A stretch of 64,000 bases of DNA from Bacillota bacterium (GCA_023441965.1 JAEZNB010000014.1:8600-72599); one strand, 5' to 3'. Shown: positions 42,169-52,039, counted from the first letter of the stretch. Made by a program: numbers and translations. The notes: generated by a model not told the origin, from the letters alone.

Positions 42169-43293
42169 TTATTCATCTACCTGCTTATCTGTGATTAGTC
42201 GTATGACGATTTCACTGCACCTTGCCAGCTCCTCCACAGTGGTATATTCCTGACAGGAATGTACCTGATTCATGCCACAGGCAAGAACGATTCCCGTGAT
42301 ACCGTTTCTGACAAAGTTATTATTATCGCTGCCTCCGAAGGTGGGGATTAGGCTGACCGGCAGATGAAGTTCCTCACAGGCTCTCACAAATCGTGTGACC
42401 ACCGGATGCTCCGGCTTTACCTCATAAGCATAACAGCCAAAGGAGCTCTCATACTCACAAACCGCATGGTATTTCTTAGCGGTTTCCTGAAAACACCGTT
42501 CCAGCTTTTCCGCCTCTGAAAGGCAGGCAGCATGATCCAGACTCCGGACCTCACCCTTCAGAACACATAGGTCTGACACAATATTTTTAGCCAGACCGCC
42601 TTCGATCTGTCCGATGTTGACCGTAGTCCGGGGATCGATTCTCCCCTGCTTTACTCCCGTAACCGCTTCTGCTGCGATGGCTATGGCATTTATCCCCTCT
42701 TCCGGTGCAAAACCGGCATGGGCTGCCTTTCCCTTAATCCTTGCCGTAAAGGATACCAGGGTGGGGGCCTGAAGCGCAGCCGTTCCGACCGGTCCTGTCA
42801 GGTCAAGAACATAGGCTTCCTTAGCCTTCACACGGCTGTAATCAAAAAAACTGCTGCCAAGAATGTAGACCTCCTCCGCTATCGGGAAAAGAATCTCTAT
42901 CGTTCTGTGAGCAAGTCCCTGCTCCTTCACGGTCCGGACTGCCTCCAGTATCGCCACAAGACCGGACACATCATCCGCCCCCAAAACAGTAGACCCATCA
43001 CTGCTTATCCTTCCATCCTTCTGTATGACTGCTCTCTTACCGATTCCCGGTTCCACAGTATCCATATGGGCAGAGAGCAGAATGGGATCCCCTTTCAACT
43101 CCCCCTCCAGTATCCCATACAGATTACCGCAATTCCCCCCACAGCGGGCACCTGCAGCATCCTCCTCCACCTGAAAGCCCAGCTCCCGCAAGAGGAAGGA
43201 TAGCTCATCTGCCATTGCCCGTTCCCGGTAGGATACGGAATCTATAGAAACCAGTCTGCAAAATTCATCCCGAAGTCTTTTTCTGTTAACCAT
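42169..43293 (-). CDS. M20 family metallopeptidase (PepT-like)
   Basis: 374 residues. Zinc ligands: LLSAHMDTVEPG near 75, LGADDVSGLVAILEA near 107, PIAEEVYILGS near 138. A lid domain spans about 175-285, and a final FGGSDNNNFVRNGI near 320. Tripeptidase or deacylase activity is likely. The inner of two adjacent ATGs (43293) has better spacing to GGGAGG. It follows a divergent small gene and shares no operon with the lipoprotein. Confidence 0.92.
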   Translation of the reverse strand: MVNRKRLRDEFCRLVSIDSVSYRERAMADELSFLLRELGFQVEEDAAGARCGGNCGNLYGILEGELKGDPILLSAHMDTVEPGIGKRAVIQKDGRISSDGSTVLGADDVSGLVAILEAVRTVKEQGLAHRTIEILFPIAEEVYILGSSFFDYSRVKAKEAYVLDLTGPVGTAALQAPTLVSFTARIKGKAAHAGFAPEEGINAIAIAAEAVTGVKQGRIDPRTTVNIGQIEGGLAKNIVSDLCVLKGEVRSLDHAACLSEAEKLERCFQETAKKYHAVCEYESSFGCYAYEVKPEHPVVTRFVRACEELHLPVSLIPTFGGSDNNNFVRNGITGIVLACGMNQVHSCQEYTTVEELARCSEIVIRLITDKQVDE

Positions 43294-43489
43294 CATCTAA
43301 CCTCCCACCTCCTCCCGATTATCTGTCTTAGGAGCAGGATACCGTATGTTTAAGCTCTATTATACCTGTTGTCAAAGAAAATGTCTTGTGAAATGTCTGC
43401 TTCGAGGGACTAAAAATATATGGATAGCTTCCCTACATTTTGGTATAATATTGGAAAACATACTTTTCAAAGAAAGGAGGCTTTATCAT

Positions 43490-43744
43490 ATGGCAAAGCA
43501 TATCGTAGGCTTCGTCCTTCATGACCGGATTAACACGGCCAGCCAGGTCCAGGAGCTCTTAACCAAATACGGCTGTGAAATCAATACCCGACTTGGTCTT
43601 CATGTAGCCTGTCAGGATAGCTGCAGTAAGGATGGATTGATTCTTCTGGAGTTTTGCGATTCGACCCAGGATGAAACCGTGCAGCAATTTGAGAAGGAGC
43701 TGAAGGAAATCGCCAAGGTAGATATTCAAAGAATGGTTTTCTAA
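43490..43744 (+). CDS. Small ACT-like protein, TM1266/hydrogenase-regulator type
   Basis: 84 residues forming one ferredoxin-like/ACT fold: MAKHIVGFVLHDRINTASQVQELLTKYGCEINTRLGLH in parts, then CQDSCSKDGLILLEFCD and a final KVDIQRMVF strand. Similar proteins appear near iron-only hydrogenase genes or alone; no hydrogenase gene is near. AAAGGAGG lies 10 nt upstream of the ATG and a TATAAT box at 43443. An extension back to 43346 is rejected. It ends at a strong terminator. Confidence 0.78.
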   Translation: MAKHIVGFVLHDRINTASQVQELLTKYGCEINTRLGLHVACQDSCSKDGLILLEFCDSTQDETVQQFEKELKEIAKVDIQRMVF

Positions 43745-43780
43745 GCAAAGCTTGTATGAAATGAAAAGTCTGATAAGAAC

Positions 43781-43843
43781 AGGGCCGCTCCAAAGTCATA
43801 TGGATGCTTGACATCCAACTTTGAGGAGCAGCCCTATTTTTAT
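43781..43843. terminator. Terminator between ACT-like gene and ABC permease gene
   Basis: AGGGCcGCTCC...GGAGCaGCCCT stem continuing into AAGT/ACTT, with inner GGATG/CATCC, followed by ATTTTT. Confidence 0.9.
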
Positions 43844-43898
43844 TTATGATCACGTTATCTGCATTCGTCTGATCAAGCGAAGCAGCTTTATGAAGCTT

Positions 43899-46520
43899 TT
43901 ATATGATTTCCTGCTTCAGGGTATCTATGATGTTCTCCTTCTTCACCTTTCTGGCCGAATACAGCATGGCAGTACCGACAAGCAGAAATACGGAGATGAT
44001 TACAATCAGGATGCTCTTCACCGGAAGCATGAAGGCAAACTGGAACTTGCTCATCAGGGTTTTATGAATTAAGTACATGATGGCAAAACTGATCGGTAAT
44101 CCGTAGGCCAGAGATTTGATGCCGTAAAAGATACTTTCATAATTCAGCATGATACTGAAGCCCCTGGGGGTAATGCCGACCGATTTCAGCATGGCAAATT
44201 CCCGCTTCCTTAAGGCAATACTGGTGGATACCGTATTCAATATATTCGCAGCACAGATGGCAGTAATCAGAATGATAAAGGCATAGGTAAAAACCGATAG
44301 CAGCAATACGAGATTCTCCTCCATCTGCCGGTAGTTGAACACATTATAGATACCCAGCCTGCTGATACCAACCTGGTTCTGAAGCTTTTCCAGGTCTTCC
44401 TGCAGCTTCAAAGGCTCCTTGCTATTTAAGTACACCTCGGTCCTAAGGTCTTCAGCAAGCTCCAGACCCTCCGAAATCCGCTGAAAGGTTTCTTCGGACA
44501 CAAGGATGTGGAAGCCCGGGTCCTTCCCATGGGATAGGAGACCCATAGGCATGACTCCGCTTAAGGCTGCCACCTCTAAGGGCTTTAGCGCTGTTGTCTG
44601 ATCCGAATCCACCGAATAATAGGTCAAGTCCAGCTGATCTCCCGGTGAGAGCAGGACTGCCTTTGCCTCCACATATTTCCCCAGTCTATCATCCGCATAC
44701 TTGGTCTGATCGATTACCACAGCCTTGTTATCTGCCGTATCCAACCATATTTGCTGCTCTATACCGGCTTCCTCCGCATATTCCCGTAAGGCCTCCTGAC
44801 TAAAGACGTTCAGGGTTACCGTATAAGGAAATTTTCCGCCTTCTGCCAGAAGGGGCATGCTCTCTATCAGATAATCGGCTGTTTTCTCCACCGGAATCTG
44901 GGAATTGAAGCCCATGCTGTTTATAACAGAATTCTCCGCAATCCCATCCAGGAACAGAATTTTCTGAACAAGACCTGCTTTCTCGGATTCATTGTCCCCA
45001 TCCACAGTGACCACAATATCAAAATTGATGCCATCCTGATATAGATACAGGGACTTCCGCAGATTCTGTGTAAAGGAAGATATGACCAGGAATAAGATCA
45101 TACTGATCATCAGGGAAAATACAGTTGCCTTATATCTCTTCTTATTCCGCTTCAGGTTCTTGAGGCCCAGCTCACCCTCGATTCCGAACAGCTTTCTGGT
45201 CACCTTCCAGGTTCTGACCTGCCTTCTGGTCACCTTCACATCCATCGTCTGACGGATGGCTTCAATGGCAGAAACACGGGAAGCCCTTCTGGCAGGTATA
45301 TAGGTAGAAATGAAGATCGTTCCGGCCGAGACCAGGAAGGCCCCCAGAATCGCCGAAGGGAAGAAGGCTATTCTAAGACCGCTTGTAACCTCCATGGAAT
45401 TCTTCAGGATCGGATTGATGCATAGAAAGGTAATCCATAAGCCCAGATGACCTGCTGCAATTCCGATCGGAATACTGATTGCTCCGATCACAGCCCCTTC
45501 AAAGAATACCGAATTTCGCTTTTGCTTCCTAGTTGCACCTACACTGGACATCATGCCAAGATTCCTGGAACGCTCCGAAACAGAGATGGCAAAGGCATTG
45601 TAGATCAGGGAAACTGAGCCTATCACTATAATTCCCATAATAATACCGGTTAAGATCGATAACATTGCTTTGATCGCATCATCCATAATGATGCCATAAG
45701 TCCTTAAAAGCTCATCATGGAAGCGGTACTCGCTGATTCCATGGTCGGAAGCAAACCGGTCCACATAACTGTAAAGCTTCCGCCTGATCCGCTCCAGCCT
45801 GACATAGACATCAAAGCTTTCCTCCTCTGAAACGGTAGTGTCATCAAAATAAGCCAACGCTGTGTAACCCGGTGACCAGGTGTATTCATTCACAGGACGT
45901 TCTATAATCCCCACGACTGTATAGGTTGCAGACATTTCCTCAGTCAGATATTCCGTCACTTGGTCATCCTTACGAAGCAGAGCATATTCCTGCAGTAAAG
46001 CCTGCGGTCCCATCGTATCCTCCAAAGCTTCTGTCCGCTGACGCTGCCCGATCTTAAAATTCAGGACATCCCCTATGGCATAATTGACCTTTGCATTGGC
46101 GTAAATGGCTTCCGACAGGACCAGCTCCCCAGGTGCCTGCGGCAGTCTGCCCTCCTTGAGTACGATAGGAAAGTTCTCCAAGCTCTCCTGATTGTATTCC
46201 TTGATAAAGAGATAGGGCTTATTCTGATTCTCGCTGAAAGGAAGATAGGTGTAACCGAGATCCCTACTCATCATGGCAAGCTCGGTCTCATGATCCTCAC
46301 GGATCGCCTGATACTGCTCCCTGTTCACATCCTCATATAATACATGCCATTCACCGCTTCTGGCGATGATTTCCCTCCGCATCAGATCCAGGAAGCAGAC
46401 AGCCAGCAAAGAGACCGCTGTAATCATCGCAGCTGAAATGATGGTTCCGATGATCGTGACAATGGTTCTCTTCCGATTCAGCTTCATTTGGCGAAGGGTC
46501 AGTTTATTGACTATATTCAT
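43899..46520 (-). CDS. ABC transporter permease, FtsX-like (antimicrobial-peptide type)
   Basis: 873 residues. N-terminal membrane helix with KLTLRQMKLNRKRTIVTIIG, a large outer domain (about 45-270), an FtsX core near 280-410 (GSVSLIYNAFAISVSERSRNLGMMSSVGATRKQ), a central restart (GELGLKNLKRNKKRYKATVFSLM near 430) and a last FtsX core (STSIALRKREFAMLKSVGI near 770). This is the two-lobed permease that pairs with one ATPase. It overlaps the ATPase gene by 4 nt. Likely exports or detoxifies a cell-wall-active peptide. Confidence 0.92.
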   Translation of the reverse strand: MNIVNKLTLRQMKLNRKRTIVTIIGTIISAAMITAVSLLAVCFLDLMRREIIARSGEWHVLYEDVNREQYQAIREDHETELAMMSRDLGYTYLPFSENQNKPYLFIKEYNQESLENFPIVLKEGRLPQAPGELVLSEAIYANAKVNYAIGDVLNFKIGQRQRTEALEDTMGPQALLQEYALLRKDDQVTEYLTEEMSATYTVVGIIERPVNEYTWSPGYTALAYFDDTTVSEEESFDVYVRLERIRRKLYSYVDRFASDHGISEYRFHDELLRTYGIIMDDAIKAMLSILTGIIMGIIVIGSVSLIYNAFAISVSERSRNLGMMSSVGATRKQKRNSVFFEGAVIGAISIPIGIAAGHLGLWITFLCINPILKNSMEVTSGLRIAFFPSAILGAFLVSAGTIFISTYIPARRASRVSAIEAIRQTMDVKVTRRQVRTWKVTRKLFGIEGELGLKNLKRNKKRYKATVFSLMISMILFLVISSFTQNLRKSLYLYQDGINFDIVVTVDGDNESEKAGLVQKILFLDGIAENSVINSMGFNSQIPVEKTADYLIESMPLLAEGGKFPYTVTLNVFSQEALREYAEEAGIEQQIWLDTADNKAVVIDQTKYADDRLGKYVEAKAVLLSPGDQLDLTYYSVDSDQTTALKPLEVAALSGVMPMGLLSHGKDPGFHILVSEETFQRISEGLELAEDLRTEVYLNSKEPLKLQEDLEKLQNQVGISRLGIYNVFNYRQMEENLVLLLSVFTYAFIILITAICAANILNTVSTSIALRKREFAMLKSVGITPRGFSIMLNYESIFYGIKSLAYGLPISFAIMYLIHKTLMSKFQFAFMLPVKSILIVIISVFLLVGTAMLYSARKVKKENIIDTLKQEII

Positions 46521-47200
46521 GATCGGATCACCTCATTCTTCGTGATCCGTCCGTCCTCGATGGATATGATCCTGTCCGCCTGAAGGGCGATGCGTTCGTC
46601 GTGGGTAATGACCAAGAGCGTCTGACGGTAGGTCTTATTAAACATTTTCAGTAATTCGACGATTTCCGTACTGTTCTTGCTGTCTAAGTTACCGGTCGGT
46701 TCATCAGCCAGCATAATGGCCGGATTATTGATCAGAGCCCTGCCGATGGAGACTCTCTGCTGCTGTCCGCCGGATAGCTGGTTCGGCAGATATCCCAGAC
46801 GATCCTGCAGTCCAAGGGTCCCAATGATATTGTTCAGCAGCTTCCTGTCGATGTTCTGCCCATCCAACAGAATCGGGAGGGTGATGTTCTCCTCCACGGT
46901 CAGCACCGGAATCAGATTATAGAATTGATAGACCAATCCGATCTGCCTGCGGCGGAAGATGGCCAGCTGTGTTTCATTCAACTCATAAATATCGGTATTA
47001 TCAATCAGTACCCTCCCTCCGCTTGGGCGGTCCACTCCTCCCAGCAGATGAAGCAGTGTAGATTTACCGGAACCGGAAGGACCGATGATCGCTACAAATT
47101 CACCTTTTTCCACAGAGAAGGAGACCTCATCCAGGGCTTTTACGGCGGTTTCCCCGCTCCCATATTGCTTAGTCAGCTTCTCAACTCTCAAGATTTCCAT
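46517..47200 (-). CDS. ABC transporter ATP-binding protein (MacB/BceA type)
   Basis: 227 residues. Walker A GPSGSGKSTLLHLLGG near residue 40, Q-loop, LSGGQQQRVSIGRAL near 142, Walker B AIMLADEPTGNLD near 160, and the H-loop VITHDERIAL. It energizes the overlapping FtsX-type permease and lies downstream of the sensor kinase pair. The gene start at 47200 has a good GGAGGTAATATAG upstream. Confidence 0.95.
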   Translation of the reverse strand: MEILRVEKLTKQYGSGETAVKALDEVSFSVEKGEFVAIIGPSGSGKSTLLHLLGGVDRPSGGRVLIDNTDIYELNETQLAIFRRRQIGLVYQFYNLIPVLTVEENITLPILLDGQNIDRKLLNNIIGTLGLQDRLGYLPNQLSGGQQQRVSIGRALINNPAIMLADEPTGNLDSKNSTEIVELLKMFNKTYRQTLLVITHDERIALQADRIISIEDGRITKNEVIRS

Positions 47201-47352
47201 TCTATATTACCTCCTGTATATCATGCCGGCATAATCTTATCCTTTTCTGTACTTCAGCCGGACCTGATATCATTCTAGTCTCTGTGGATGACTCTGCGGT
47301 GACAGATTATATTACAATTTTGTCATTTTCGCATTCTCTGCTCGGACTTCCT

Positions 47353-47419
47353 CCTGTCAGGGAAGCTGCTATCAGATATTCCCTGACCCCAAGTACACTC
47401 CCCTGTCAGGGAAGCTGCT
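47353..47419. repeat. 18-bp direct repeat overlapping the kinase stop
   Basis: CCTGTCAGGGAAGCTGCT occurs at 47353-47370 and 47402-47419. The second copy contains the kinase stop codon. GTCAGGGAA/TTCCCTGAC (47356-47387) also forms a 9 bp hairpin. It looks like a short tandem duplication of the gene end. Confidence 0.65.
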
Positions 47420-48416
47420 TGTAGAATTTCACACTGAAACGGCTTCCTTCACCGGGATTGCTGGTCACACTTATATTACCGTTCTGAGCAGTGACAATGC
47501 TATGGGCCAGGGCTAAGCCTATACCCACACTGTCCTGTCCTGCATGCTTTCCCCGAAAAAAGCGTTGAAAGATATGGGGAAGCTCCTCCTTCTCGATCCC
47601 TTTTCCGTTATCCGCAATCAGAATCTCGGTATAAATCGGATTCTCAGCATAGCTGATGCTTATGCTTCCTCCGTCCCCGGTATGCTCTATGCAATTTTTC
47701 AGGATATTGATCAAGGCCTCAGCCGACCAGTTCAGATCGACGGACAAGAACGCCTGCTCCTCCCCCTGAAGTATCAGCTTATGGTTTCTTAGCTCCATCG
47801 GGATCAGTAAGGGTTTGACTGCCTTATCGATCAGAGCGGCTGCCTCTACAGTCTCCCGCTTAAATTCCACAGTTCCCGCATCCAGTCTGGACAGCTTGAG
47901 CAGGGAGGATAAGAGCCACTCCATCCGTTCAAGCTGCTGCTGCAAGGTCTTGGTGAACTCCACCCTCTTCTCATCGGAAAGCTCAGGCTTACTTAAGAGG
48001 TCTGCCATCATCATCATGGAGGTCAGAGGTGTCTTCAGCTGGTGGGAGATATCGGACAGGGCGTCGGCCAACTGTTGTTTTTCACTTTTCAAAAGCTCTG
48101 CCTGCTTTGACAGAAGTAAAGTTACCTTATAGATATCGCTTTTCAGGATACTGAGCTCGCCCTCCTTGTTATCCCTAAGGTCAAGCGAATAGTCCCCGCT
48201 GCAGATCCTTCTTAGATAAACTGACAAGCGGCTGATATCCCGATATCGCCTGCGGGTAAATAGGATCACCGAAAACAGGAATATCCCCGACAGGACAAGG
48301 GCCAGTATTCCTGCCCACTGATCCAGGGCAAAGCCTAATGCAATCCCGATCAGGCTGAGCATTCCCAGGATCAGCAGCATTATTTTGAACTCTTTGTTAC
48401 GGAGCATCTCAATCAC
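47406..48416 (-). CDS. Sensor histidine kinase, intramembrane-sensing type
   Basis: 336 residues. Two N-terminal membrane segments separated by only a few residues, so almost no extracellular sensor, as in BceS-type kinases that read the state of their ABC transporter. H-box DISHQLKTPLTSMMMMAD near 122, N-box NILKNCIEHT near 240, G-boxes DNGKGI and GIGLALAHSIV. It overlaps the response regulator by 8 nt and is followed by the transporter genes. Confidence 0.94.
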   Translation of the reverse strand: MIEMLRNKEFKIMLLILGMLSLIGIALGFALDQWAGILALVLSGIFLFSVILFTRRRYRDISRLSVYLRRICSGDYSLDLRDNKEGELSILKSDIYKVTLLLSKQAELLKSEKQQLADALSDISHQLKTPLTSMMMMADLLSKPELSDEKRVEFTKTLQQQLERMEWLLSSLLKLSRLDAGTVEFKRETVEAAALIDKAVKPLLIPMELRNHKLILQGEEQAFLSVDLNWSAEALINILKNCIEHTGDGGSISISYAENPIYTEILIADNGKGIEKEELPHIFQRFFRGKHAGQDSVGIGLALAHSIVTAQNGNISVTSNPGEGSRFSVKFYKQLP

Positions 48417-49086
48417 CTACCTTATAGCCCAGACCCCGGACTGTTTTTATGATGATCGGGTTCTGGGGGTCCTCCTCCAGCTTCTCTCGGATTCTCTTGA
48501 TATATACTGTCAGTGTATTATCATTCACAAAATCTCCGGCCACATCCCATATTCCCTCCAATAGCTGATTGCGGGTCAGAACCTGTCCCTCATGCTGAGC
48601 GAAGATTAATAAAAGTCTATATTCCAGAGCAGTCAGGCTGACCTCCTGCCCATTCTTATATACCTTGGCCTCCATCGTATTGATGCGGATGCTGCCCAGT
48701 TCAATGATATTGTTTGAAGAAGCATCCTTGCGGTATCTTCGCATGACGGTATGAATTCTTGCCATCAGCTCACGAATTCGGAAGGGCTTAGTGATATAAT
48801 CATCCGCCCCCAGCTCAAGACCCATGACAACATTGACCTCTTCATCACAGGCAGTCAGGATGATCACAGGAAGGTCCCACTGCGTTCTAGCCTGCTTGCA
48901 TAGCTCATATCCGCTTCCGTCCGGCAGGGTCAGATCAAAGATACACAAATCTGTCTTTTGCTCCGATAATGCCCTTTTTCCTTCCGCTAAATTGTGGCAC
49001 AGGATAACACTGTGGCCCTCCTCGATCAGAGAATATTCCAGGCCCATCGCTATTGTCTTATCGTCTTCCACCAATAATATCCTCAT
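48409..49086 (-). CDS. Response regulator, OmpR/PhoB family
   Basis: 225 residues. Receiver domain with acidic pair ED near 8-9, phospho-acceptor Asp in CIFDLTLPDGSGYEL near 52 and Lys in DYITKPFRIRELMARI near 101. C-terminal winged helix ends with TLTVYIKRIREKLEEDPQNP and VRGLGYKVGD. It should switch on the transporter genes downstream and is the first gene of this RR-HK-ABC unit. Confidence 0.96.
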   Translation of the reverse strand: MRILLVEDDKTIAMGLEYSLIEEGHSVILCHNLAEGKRALSEQKTDLCIFDLTLPDGSGYELCKQARTQWDLPVIILTACDEEVNVVMGLELGADDYITKPFRIRELMARIHTVMRRYRKDASSNNIIELGSIRINTMEAKVYKNGQEVSLTALEYRLLLIFAQHEGQVLTRNQLLEGIWDVAGDFVNDNTLTVYIKRIREKLEEDPQNPIIIKTVRGLGYKVGD

Positions 49087-49233
49087 GCTACCCTCCCGCT
49101 CCTTTCAGCTACCGTTAATTACCACTCCATTATCATATATTCCTTCCGTCATTTCAACTGTTGTTTATGGCCACCTCTCAAATCATATTTAAGGGAAGCC
49201 TTATCTGCATTAAGCTGAACTAACCAGGGATAA

Positions 49234-49261
49234 AATAACAGCCCTTTTCAGGGCTGTTATT
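49234..49261 (-). terminator. Terminator of the small membrane protein gene
   Basis: Perfect AATAACAGCCCT/AGGGCTGTTATT stem with a 4 nt loop; on the minus strand the stem ends in TTATTTTATCC. Confidence 0.88.
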
Positions 49262-49306
49262 GGCTGTTTGTTGGATTATTGAGGCTGTTTGTTGATAACT
49301 TAGTCT

Positions 49307-49507
49307 TCACTTAGTATCTGTCTTCGGTATAAACTCCCGTATAACACCGTCAGAATCAGAAAAATCCAATTCCGCAGGAAATGCATTAAGCTTCTTCTTT
49401 ACTGCCGCTTCGCTGTCTCCGCTTAAACGGAACCAGTAAACACCTATCAATAACAAGAGAACAACCAAGGATAATACCAGAAATCCTTTAAAAATCTTCG
49501 ACTCCAT
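49307..49507 (-). CDS. Small single-pass membrane protein (66 aa)
   Basis: I do not recognise a family. An N-terminal membrane helix (about 6-27) is followed by a short soluble tail GDSEAAVKKKLNAFPAELDF and IREFIPKTDTK. It has a promoter at 49611-49639, a ribosome site (GGAGG near the start in GGTTGATCGCCGGATGG) and a terminator. It resembles small stress or spore-related peptides only in size. Confidence 0.65.
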   Translation of the reverse strand: MESKIFKGFLVLSLVVLLLLIGVYWFRLSGDSEAAVKKKLNAFPAELDFSDSDGVIREFIPKTDTK

Positions 49508-49610
49508 CCGGCGATCAACCTCCGAAAGTATTCTGAATATTTTATCTCATGAAGTTATATTGCTCGCTTACATCATGCTTGTATGAGTTGTTTCGAATAA
49601 TTGTAGGCAT

Positions 49611-49639
49611 ATTATAGCATATTCTCTCAATTTAATCAA
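49611..49639 (-). promoter_or_regulatory. Sigma-A promoter of the small membrane protein gene
   Basis: Minus strand TTGATT, 17 bp spacer, TATAAT; an AATTGT/ACAATT repeat overlaps the -35 side. Confidence 0.8.
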
Positions 49640-49692
49640 TTGTTTCTTAAGACAATTCAAGATCGGTTATTCTGTTAACAGGGTAAGTCGAC

Positions 49693-51765
49693 TTATTCGG
49701 AGACTTCCGTCGGTGTCAGAATGGAATTTAGTTCAAAGGCACAGATCCGGTCCACGATAAAGGAGGCGTTCGGGAAGGCTGCCGATTCAAAATTCACAAA
49801 CAGATAACCTCCGTCCACTGCGATCTCCTCATTCATGGAAGGCATCTCTACGGTACGGATCAGATCTCCCAAAGGAATGACACCCTCTTCTGTAACAGAA
49901 AGATCCGGCCGGTAAATGTCCAGCTGCCTCATATAGCCACGGAGACCCTTATATAGCTGGCAGGAACGGGACAGGATCAGATAACCGTCCTCAGTAAAGG
50001 CAAGGCCCTGGACTCTGGTCGGCATAATCATCGTATCCACCTTCTCTAAGGTAAGCTTGCCCTTCTCCTCATGAATCACATAGCTGTGGAGCTTGGTGGT
50101 GTTCAGCTCATCATAGGAACCTACCCATAAGAGGTTATTATGATAGGTAAGATAGGAAGCTGTGATTCCAAGCTCGCAGGTTGCGACAAAGGACATATAG
50201 GCATAGGGTTTCCCGTTATTTGTAGCCTTCTCGATTTCCGCTAAGGGTATGGCCGAAACCTTCGTACCAACTGCCACCCAGACATACGTCCCATCATAAC
50301 CGATACCTCCCGCATGGGCCTTAACAGGAAGAACCATAGTAGTCAGGAGTCCGCCTGTGGTCTTATCCATAACATAGATGACTGAGTTTTCTTCAGCACT
50401 CATCTCATAAGCGGTCAACAGCAAATAATCCTCTGCAAAGGTAATTCCCTGCGGGCACATTTTCGTACTGGTGAAACCACCGATGTTTGTGCTGATCAGT
50501 CCCGGTATGACGATACTCCTGGAATAGTCCACATGCTCACGGAAGAACTCCAGGGACTGATAAGCTTGGGAGGCTTCAAATGCCGCCTGGTCCGCAAAGT
50601 ACTTTGGTGTCGTGCTGGTACCGGGACCTGGCTGGAGCTGCACCCGAAGCTTCTCGGTGGCCTGGCTCTCATATTTTCTTCCTTCAAATTCCCTTGCTGA
50701 AGTAATATAGAAGGTATAGATAATATCATTATCTAACTCCTCTGCCAGATATGTAGTGATTCCATTCCCGGTAATCGTGGTGAGCAGAGAATCTCCATTC
50801 CTTTCATCACCGATATAGAGATTGTAGGAAGTGGCTCCGTTTATCTTATTCCAGGTAAGCCGTACAACGGAATCCCCTGCCTTGTACTTTAAGGTCGGAC
50901 TTACAGTCAGAGTACTGGTGCTGACCTCCTGGGAGAAGTCACCGGTATAAATGTCCTTATAAACATACGCACACACCTTATATCGATAACCGCTGGCTGT
51001 GGATACCTTCTTATCGGTATAGGCCGCTGTGGTCACCCCGGCAATCAGGGTATATTGGCTTGAGGCCGCTGCTGCCCGGTACACCAGATATCCCGTCGCA
51101 CCGGGCAGCTCATCCCAGGCAAGAGAGACAGAGGATACTGTCGTGCCTGTTACCTTGAGACCGTTGACGGCCTCCGGAAGTCTTACGACAGCATAAGGCT
51201 CTGAGAAGTCTCCCAAGCTTGTCATGTTATTGGCAATACCCCTCGCTCTGATCTGATAGGTCTTGATTCCACCTGATCCATGGAATAGGGTTATTTTATT
51301 CGTGAGGGTAAAATTAAAATAGTTGAAGTTGCCGTATTCGTCCTGAAGGTGTACCTCATAGCCGATAATTCCGGCCACCGGCTTCCAGGTAATCGTTGCA
51401 GAATCCGAGTTCAGTGTTTCTACTGTAATGTCAGTGACCTTGTCCGGTCTGACGGTAACCTTTATCTCCGTAGAAGCTTCCTGATATCTGATAAAAATCG
51501 TCTGCTCTCCCAATTGATTGCTGTTATAGCCCTCCAGACGGTAGTCTGTAATCACTGCACTGGAACCGTCCGTATAGAAAGCAGTCAGGACCATATCACG
51601 AAAATCCAGCTCTTCTCCGCTCATATATGCTGTTTTCGTTGGATATGTACTTATCTCAAGTCTCATCACAGACCCATTTGCTTTAGCCATCTGTGACGGG
51701 AATAGTCCGCAATACGCACAGATCAATACCAAGAGGATCATAAGTTTCTTCATCGTTCTTTTCAT
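49693..51765 (-). CDS. Secreted Ig-like/fibronectin type III protein
   Basis: 690 residues. Signal peptide KKLMILLVLICAYCGLFP ending near residue 30; a bacterial Ig-like domain about 35-110 (AYMSGEELDFRDMVLTAFYTDG); three Fn3 repeats about 112-390 (ATITWKPVAGIIGYEVHL, VSLAWDELPGATGYLVYR, VRLTWNKINGATSYNLYI). The last 270 residues look like a beta-propeller (GGIGYDGTYVWVAVG, LLWVGSYDEL). No sortase or S-layer anchor is seen. ATG 51765 has AAGGAG about 8-9 nt upstream; the reading to 51930 is an unsupported extension. Probably binds a polymer or glycan outside the cell. Confidence 0.87.
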   Translation of the reverse strand: MKRTMKKLMILLVLICAYCGLFPSQMAKANGSVMRLEISTYPTKTAYMSGEELDFRDMVLTAFYTDGSSAVITDYRLEGYNSNQLGEQTIFIRYQEASTEIKVTVRPDKVTDITVETLNSDSATITWKPVAGIIGYEVHLQDEYGNFNYFNFTLTNKITLFHGSGGIKTYQIRARGIANNMTSLGDFSEPYAVVRLPEAVNGLKVTGTTVSSVSLAWDELPGATGYLVYRAAAASSQYTLIAGVTTAAYTDKKVSTASGYRYKVCAYVYKDIYTGDFSQEVSTSTLTVSPTLKYKAGDSVVRLTWNKINGATSYNLYIGDERNGDSLLTTITGNGITTYLAEELDNDIIYTFYITSAREFEGRKYESQATEKLRVQLQPGPGTSTTPKYFADQAAFEASQAYQSLEFFREHVDYSRSIVIPGLISTNIGGFTSTKMCPQGITFAEDYLLLTAYEMSAEENSVIYVMDKTTGGLLTTMVLPVKAHAGGIGYDGTYVWVAVGTKVSAIPLAEIEKATNNGKPYAYMSFVATCELGITASYLTYHNNLLWVGSYDELNTTKLHSYVIHEEKGKLTLEKVDTMIMPTRVQGLAFTEDGYLILSRSCQLYKGLRGYMRQLDIYRPDLSVTEEGVIPLGDLIRTVEMPSMNEEIAVDGGYLFVNFESAAFPNASFIVDRICAFELNSILTPTEVSE

Positions 51766-51968
51766 CTTTTCACTCCTTACAAGTAAGTAGCCGGTTTGTT
51801 CCCATAGTGTCATTAAGCAGTAACAGCGCTTGCCCAAAGCAGCCTCGCAGCATTTTCTCTGCACCAGCCTCGGCGTCTGTATCCTAAGGTTACCATAGGA
51901 AGCAGCATTTGTAAACGGGAACGACGGCATCTTGCTTTAGCAGTTCATGGTAAATTTCAAAAAGACAA

Positions 51969-52039
51969 GCCGCTGACAAAGCAGGTTTGTAACCATGCCG
52001 GGATCACTCCCTGCATCGTCATACCAGCCAGTCTGCGGC
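51969..52039 (-). other. Structured leader segment with GTGA tetraloop hairpin
   Basis: Within the 51766-52076 gap, GCCGCAGAC/GTCAGCGGC closes 71 nt on the minus strand and encloses ATGCaGGGA-GTGA-TCCCgGCAT, a stem with a GNRA loop, and a GCAGG/CCTGC alternative. It lies upstream of the Fn3 gene and just downstream of the metY stop, so it may be a leader element. It matches no riboswitch I know. Confidence 0.4.
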
